DNA of 8,636 nucleotides, from contig DUCA01000214.1 in NCBI GenBank assembly GCA_012960055.1, forward strand, positions 1 through 8,636, in the 5' to 3' direction. This document shows, in pieces, positions 4,735 through 8,636 of this stretch. The notes under the pieces were generated by a model. It was not told where the DNA came from and did no database searches. It was given only the letters and a program-made list of their open reading frames with translations. How positions within the stretch are numbered: the stretch's first letter is position 1; each line of letters opens with the position of its first letter. The position numbers and the translations under genes are program-made. This stretch comes from Cycloclasticus sp. GTDB taxonomy: Bacteria; Pseudomonadota; Gammaproteobacteria; Methylococcales; Cycloclasticaceae.

Positions 4735-7700
4735 TTAGTGTTGGGTCAGCGCGATTGAGTTGAGTAGTTTGAGTATAAACTCAACTTTAAGGTCGGTGTT
4801 ATCAAGTTTTTTAGTGAAACGTAATTTTTGCGGCCCATTCAATTGAAAAACTTGTGGCTGTTTTTGAATTAATCCGATAATTTTTGCAGGATCAATACAC
4901 GGTTCGTTGGAAAATTGAATCAGCCCAGTTGATTTTCCAAAACTCACTTTTTCTACGCCCACTTGGCTGGCCAGTTGTTTTATCTCGCTGATACCAAACA
5001 GACATTTTGTGCTGTCGGGCAATAATCCAAAACGGTCAATCATCTCAATTTGTAGGTCATGCAAGTCATCGACGTTATCGGCGCTGGCAATTCGCTTGTA
5101 TAACACCAAACGTGTATGTACGTCCGGTAGATAGTCTTCTGGAATCAGCGCGCTTTCGTGCAGGTCGATTTCAGGGCCGGTATCAATGCGTTGTTCAAGT
5201 TCCGGTTGTTTGCCCGATTTAATGGCGGCAACGGCGTTGTCGAGGAGTTCGGTATATAGCGTGAAACCAATTTCTTGAATATCACCACTTTGGTTATCGC
5301 CGAGTAATTCACCGGCACCTCGAATTTCCATATCATGCGTTGACAGGCTAAAGCCTGCGCCTAAATCAGAGCTACTTTGGATGGCGTCGATGCGTTTTTT
5401 GGCGTCTTTTGTCATCACACCGTCTGGTGGCACAATCATGTAAGCGTATGCACGGTGATGTGAACGACCCACTCGGCCACGTAATTGATGTAATTGTGAT
5501 AAGCCTAATTTGTCCGCACGGTTGATGATGATGGTGTTGGCATTGGGTAAGTCGATGCCGTTTTCAATGATGGTGGTGGAGACCAATACATTGAAACGGT
5601 GGTGGTAAAAATCTAACATGATTTGTTCCAACTCGCTTTCACGCATTTGCCCGTGCGCTTTTAGGATCTTTGCATCAGGGACGAGTTCTTCTAACTCGAG
5701 AACCATACGATCCATGCTGGAGATATCATTGTGCAACACAAAAATTTGTCCACCACGACGAATTTCCCGTTGGCAGGCTTCTTGGATTAAGCCGTTGTTC
5801 CATTCTGAAACAAACGTTTCAATGGCATGACGATTTGGCGGAGGGGTGGCGATAATGGAAATGTCGCGTAAGCCGGACATCGCTTGATTCAGTGTCCTGG
5901 GTATCGGTGTGGCCGTTAATGTCAGCATGTCCACTTCTGACCGCATGGATTTAAAGTGCTCTTTATGGCGTACGCCAAAACGTTGCTCTTCGTCAATAAT
6001 CACGAGGCCTAGGTTGTTATACACCAGCGACTTTTGTAACAGTTTGTGTGTGCCAATTAAGATATCAACTTTACCTTCAGCGGTGTCGGCAATGATTTGG
6101 TTTTGCTTTTTAGTGCCGACAAAACGCGATAACACTTCGACTCGAATCGGCCAGTCGGCGAAACGGTCAGAAAAGTTTTGAAAGTGTTGTTGCGCCAATA
6201 ATGTGGTGGGTACCAGAATAGCCGTTTGGTAATGATTGCTTGCAGCGGTGAACGCGGCGCGCATCGCCACTTCTGTTTTGCCAAAGCCCACATCGCCACA
6301 AATAACGCGGTCCATGGGTTTTGCTAAGCTCATGTCATGCAGCGTTTGCTCAATGGCGGTCGCTTGATCTTCGGTTTCTTCAAATGGAAAAGCACGGGCG
6401 AAGGTATCGTATTCTGACGATTCAACCACCATAGGTCGGCCAGGTTTAGCGGCGCGTCTTGCGTGAATGTCTAATAATTCGGCGGCCACATCGCGAGCGC
6501 GTTTGAGTGCTTTTTTACGCGCCTTTTCCCATTGGTCGCTGCCGAGCTTATGCAAAGGCGCGCTATCACCCTGTGTGCCCATGTAGCGGCCAATGAGATT
6601 GAGCGAGGAGACTGGCACGTAGAGTTTATCGTTATTGGCGTATTCAATGGTCAAAAATTCCGTTTCAACTGAGTCCACCACGATATGTTTTAAACCGATA
6701 TAGCGGCCAACACCGTGTTCTTGGTGTACGACCGGTGAACCAATTTCAAGTTCGGCTAGGCTGTTGAAAATATTTTCAAGACGCTGGTTGGATGACGAAC
6801 GTCGGCGGCGCCGTTGCTGTACACGTGTGCCGAATAAGTTATTTTCGGTAATCAGTGAGATGGAATCGGTACTTAGCCCTTCATCGATGGGCGCTACCGC
6901 AATGCAGGGCGAGGCATTGTTTTCGATAAAGCCTTGCCAATCATCAATGACACTCGGGCGAATGTTGAGTTTTTGTAATTGCAATAACATAGATTCGCGA
7001 TGGCCAGCAGATTCAGCAATAAACAGCGTTTTATGGCCACGGGCATTCAAAATATCGAATAAGGCGTGTTCGTCCGCATTATTTTTCGGGTTAATCAGAG
7101 GGGCTTTATCCAGTTCATCGATGTTACTGCTGAGAGTGATACGTGGAAAGTTAGACAGCTGTTTATTGAAACTTTCAATATCATGAAACAACAAGTCGGG
7201 TCGTAAAGCCGGGCGGTCAATATCGCGCTGCCTGTGTTCAAAGCGTTCAACCACTTGATTGGCAAACGTATCACCAGCGGCTTGTATGTCGCCGTGTAAG
7301 ATGATGGTCGCATCGGGTATATAGTCGAAAAATGACTCGGTTTCTTCTACAAACAAAGGCAGGTAGTTCTCAATGCCACTCGGAATATGACCTTTCGATA
7401 CTTGTTGATACAGGGTGTTTTTGTCAGATACGTTCGGGAAGTGTTCTCTGAACTTTTGCCTGAATAATTGGATACTGTTGTCATTAATGGGGAATTCACG
7501 CGCCGGGAACAGCTGTATGGAATCCACTTTTTCATCAGAACGTTGTGTTTCTACATCGAAGGTACGAATGGATTCGACTTCGTCATCAAACAAATCAATT
7601 CTATATGGTTTTTTACTGCCCATCGGAAACATATCGAAAATGGAGCCACGGATTGAATATTCACCATGCTCTTGTACGGAATGCACGTTTTGATAGCTCA

Positions 7701-8145
7701 AAGAATCGAGGTTTAAGCGCGTTTTTTCAATATTAAGCGTATCGCCGCTGGTGAGTGAAAAGCATTCGCTTAACAGTTGTGTTCTAGGTGCTAAACGTTG
7801 CAGCAAACAATTAACCGTAACAAGCAGTATGCCGCGTTTTAAGCTTTGTAAGCGATACAGTGTTGCAAGGCGTTCGGATATAATTTCGCCTAGCGGCGAG
7901 AAGCTGTCGTAAGGCAGTACCTCCCAATCTGGAAAGTAAATCAGTGGTAGTTCGGCCGTTAAGAAAAAAGGAATCTCGCGTTCTAAACGCAATGCAGATT
8001 GCGTGTCGGAACAAATAACAATAAACAGTTGCTCTGAAGCAAGCGCAACGTTGGCGATGTTCAAAGCATCAGAACAGCCATCAAAGATCCCCCAGTCGAA
8101 GGCTTGATATTTATTTTTTGGTAGGTCGAGGCTAGCGAAGGGCAT
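4735..8145 (-). CDS. mfd: Transcription-repair coupling factor Mfd
   Basis: DNA translocase that binds RNA polymerase stalled at lesions, pushes it off and recruits UvrA. The 1136 residues match the family (E. coli 1148). The order is standard. A UvrB-like N-terminal module spans about 1-340 (including HGEYSIRGSIFDMFP and the RIDLFDDEVESIRTFD block), followed by a spacer domain. The RNA polymerase-interacting domain starts at VHQEHGVGRYIG (473-484). The RecG-like motor has Walker A GDVGFGKT (617-624), DEEQRFG (718-724), TATPIPRT (744-751), STTIIENGID (856-865) and QLRGRVGR (887-894). The C-terminal autoinhibitory domain begins near 1000. All motor motifs are intact. A TAA lies 3 nt upstream of ATG 8145 in frame, so the start cannot be earlier; no strong Shine-Dalgarno is visible. 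It heads a two-gene unit with the CsiV-family gene. Confidence 0.98.
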   Translation of the reverse strand: MPFASLDLPKNKYQAFDWGIFDGCSDALNIANVALASEQLFIVICSDTQSALRLEREIPFFLTAELPLIYFPDWEVLPYDSFSPLGEIISERLATLYRLQSLKRGILLVTVNCLLQRLAPRTQLLSECFSLTSGDTLNIEKTRLNLDSLSYQNVHSVQEHGEYSIRGSIFDMFPMGSKKPYRIDLFDDEVESIRTFDVETQRSDEKVDSIQLFPAREFPINDNSIQLFRQKFREHFPNVSDKNTLYQQVSKGHIPSGIENYLPLFVEETESFFDYIPDATIILHGDIQAAGDTFANQVVERFEHRQRDIDRPALRPDLLFHDIESFNKQLSNFPRITLSSNIDELDKAPLINPKNNADEHALFDILNARGHKTLFIAESAGHRESMLLQLQKLNIRPSVIDDWQGFIENNASPCIAVAPIDEGLSTDSISLITENNLFGTRVQQRRRRRSSSNQRLENIFNSLAELEIGSPVVHQEHGVGRYIGLKHIVVDSVETEFLTIEYANNDKLYVPVSSLNLIGRYMGTQGDSAPLHKLGSDQWEKARKKALKRARDVAAELLDIHARRAAKPGRPMVVESSEYDTFARAFPFEETEDQATAIEQTLHDMSLAKPMDRVICGDVGFGKTEVAMRAAFTAASNHYQTAILVPTTLLAQQHFQNFSDRFADWPIRVEVLSRFVGTKKQNQIIADTAEGKVDILIGTHKLLQKSLVYNNLGLVIIDEEQRFGVRHKEHFKSMRSEVDMLTLTATPIPRTLNQAMSGLRDISIIATPPPNRHAIETFVSEWNNGLIQEACQREIRRGGQIFVLHNDISSMDRMVLELEELVPDAKILKAHGQMRESELEQIMLDFYHHRFNVLVSTTIIENGIDLPNANTIIINRADKLGLSQLHQLRGRVGRSHHRAYAYMIVPPDGVMTKDAKKRIDAIQSSSDLGAGFSLSTHDMEIRGAGELLGDNQSGDIQEIGFTLYTELLDNAVAAIKSGKQPELEQRIDTGPEIDLHESALIPEDYLPDVHTRLVLYKRIASADNVDDLHDLQIEMIDRFGLLPDSTKCLFGISEIKQLASQVGVEKVSFGKSTGLIQFSNEPCIDPAKIIGLIQKQPQVFQLNGPQKLRFTKKLDNTDLKVEFILKLLNSIALTQH

Positions 8146-8180
8146 GCTTTAAAAGTAACGAAAAGTAGGGCAGCCATTTT

Positions 8181-8209
8181 CGCATAAACGCATAACAGAT
8201 GCGCTTCAA
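8181..8209 (-). promoter_or_regulatory. Candidate mfd promoter with overlapping short repeats
   Basis: On the minus strand TTGAAG (8209-8204) is followed after 17 nt by TATGCG (8186-8181). The -10 match is only partial. The same stretch holds a direct repeat, CGCATAA at 8181-8187 and 8189-8195 (+ strand reading), and a small palindrome, CGCAT at 8189-8193 and ATGCG at 8199-8203. No LexA-type CTGT-N8-ACAG box is present. As the only space between the upstream terminator and mfd, it should hold the mfd promoter, whatever its exact elements. Confidence 0.3.
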
Positions 8210-8220
8210 TTGACAGAAAT

Positions 8221-8251
8221 AAAAAAGGCCTAGCTAAATAGCCAGGCCTTT
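8221..8251 (-). terminator. Rho-independent terminator of the rhodanese gene
   Basis: AAAGGCCTAGC (8224-8234) pairs with GCCAGGCCTTT (8241-8251) around TAAATA, with one A-C mismatch. Read on the minus strand the hairpin is followed by a run of T (8226-8221, then ATTT). It stands 20 nt past the rhodanese stop codon and insulates mfd from it. Confidence 0.88.
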
Positions 8252-8270
8252 AAATAACGCGAATACGTGT

Positions 8271-8636
8271 TTATTGAGGTTTAACTGTTGATAGACCTAA
8301 AACATTCCAAGTTTGCATGCCACCGCGGTACCATTTTAATTTTTCTGCAGGGTAACCTAGTTTAAGTAACGAGTGGATGTTCCTAGGTGATTGACCACAC
8401 CACATGCCATTACAGAACATAACTAAAGTTTTAGCTTTTGAGAAATCCCATTTACCGTCTTCTTTTTCAGCACCAAACCCATCAACAACAATAAGTTCGA
8501 TATCAAGTTCAGTTGCGCCTTTTTTAGCGTCTAAACCTGTCCAAGGAATGTTCACTGCACCAGCGATTGTGCCACGAGCAACCCAATCAGGTGTGCGTGA
8601 ATCGATAACCATGATGCTTTTGTCGCTATCCATTTT
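8271..8636 (-). CDS. Rhodanese-domain protein, 3' part
   Basis: The frame is open to the right window edge (a Lys codon at 8636-8634 precedes ATG 8633), so the gene almost surely begins outside; the visible Met lies at a rhodanese domain's usual first strand, not at a natural N-terminus. The roughly 121 residues hold a single rhodanese domain: VIDSRTPDWVARGTIAGAVNIP (about 9-30, counting the visible Met as 1), the active-site loop FCNGMWCGQS with Cys74 as the expected sulfur carrier and a second Cys at 79, and WYRGGMQTW (101-109). Such proteins carry persulfide sulfur; the substrate is not evident. An upstream signal peptide is possible but not visible. It ends before a clear terminator. Confidence 0.88.
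   Translation of the reverse strand, partial: KMDSDKSIMVIDSRTPDWVARGTIAGAVNIPWTGLDAKKGATELDIELIVVDGFGAEKEDGKWDFSKAKTLVMFCNGMWCGQSPRNIHSLLKLGYPAEKLKWYRGGMQTWNVLGLSTVKPQ

Noticed and set aside
5007..5222. Small + strand open frames opposite mfd
   Set aside because: Shadows of the mfd frame without start signals or known domains.
6764..7186. 140-codon open frame on the + strand opposite mfd
   Set aside because: It lies fully antisense to an intact, strongly conserved mfd; it has no ribosome binding site I can see and no recognisable domain.
8146..8220. LexA (SOS) box upstream of mfd
   Set aside because: ACAG and CTGT pieces occur but not in the CTGT-N8-ACAG arrangement.
8210..8240. TTGACA (8210-8215) as a + strand promoter
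   Set aside because: The -35 is perfect but no good -10 follows at 16-18 nt, and transcription would start inside the terminator hairpin, antisense to the rhodanese gene.

Overview
The window looks like chromosome from a gammaproteobacterium, probably marine and related to the Pseudomonas/Cellvibrio group. Base composition is moderate (G+C estimated by eye in the mid-40s percent). The assignment rests on gene order and on protein character. As I recall, mfd, a CsiV-family gene, a methylthioinosine phosphorylase and nagZ are neighbours in Pseudomonas aeruginosa (PA3002 to PA3005). The HGPRT and the FliL-like protein also resemble Pseudomonas homologues. I cannot name a genus.

Layout from left to right: (1) the 3' end of an L,D-transpeptidase gene (+). 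(2) Convergent to it, a small FliL-like gene (-) whose reading frame is broken by one in-frame TAA about 31 codons from its start. (3) A 61-bp divergent control region holding a perfect 9-bp inverted repeat. (4) A tightly packed + strand operon of nagZ, hpt (HGPRT) and S-methyl-5'-thioinosine phosphorylase: nagZ's TAA abuts the ATG of hpt, and hpt overlaps the third gene by 13 bp. (5) A DUF3581-type gene (+), possibly with its own promoter. (6) On the - strand, mfd followed after 3 nt by a CsiV-family lipid/envelope-type secreted protein; the CsiV-family gene meets the DUF3581 gene tail to tail with stop codons overlapping by 4 nt. (7) A short mfd upstream region, a rho-independent terminator, and the 3' part of a rhodanese-domain gene (-), cut by the window end.

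How the genes fit together: the L,D-transpeptidase builds murein cross-links and NagZ works in murein recycling. The HGPRT and methylthioinosine phosphorylase form a two-step purine salvage route: the phosphorylase releases hypoxanthine from methylthioinosine (from polyamine and acyl-homoserine-lactone synthesis) and HGPRT turns it into IMP. Mfd couples transcription to nucleotide excision repair. The CsiV-family and DUF3581 genes are poorly characterised.

Most of the window is a conserved housekeeping neighbourhood, and I see no defence system, mobile element, CRISPR array or RNA gene. The points that merit a second look are the interrupted FliL-like gene, the palindrome in the nagZ/FliL-like divergent region, the coupling of HGPRT to the thioinosine phosphorylase, a recent 87-bp tandem duplication inside the CsiV-family gene, and a MaoC-like catalytic-type motif in the DUF3581 protein. 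There is no gene-free stretch longer than 300 bases; the longest is about 125 bases upstream of mfd.
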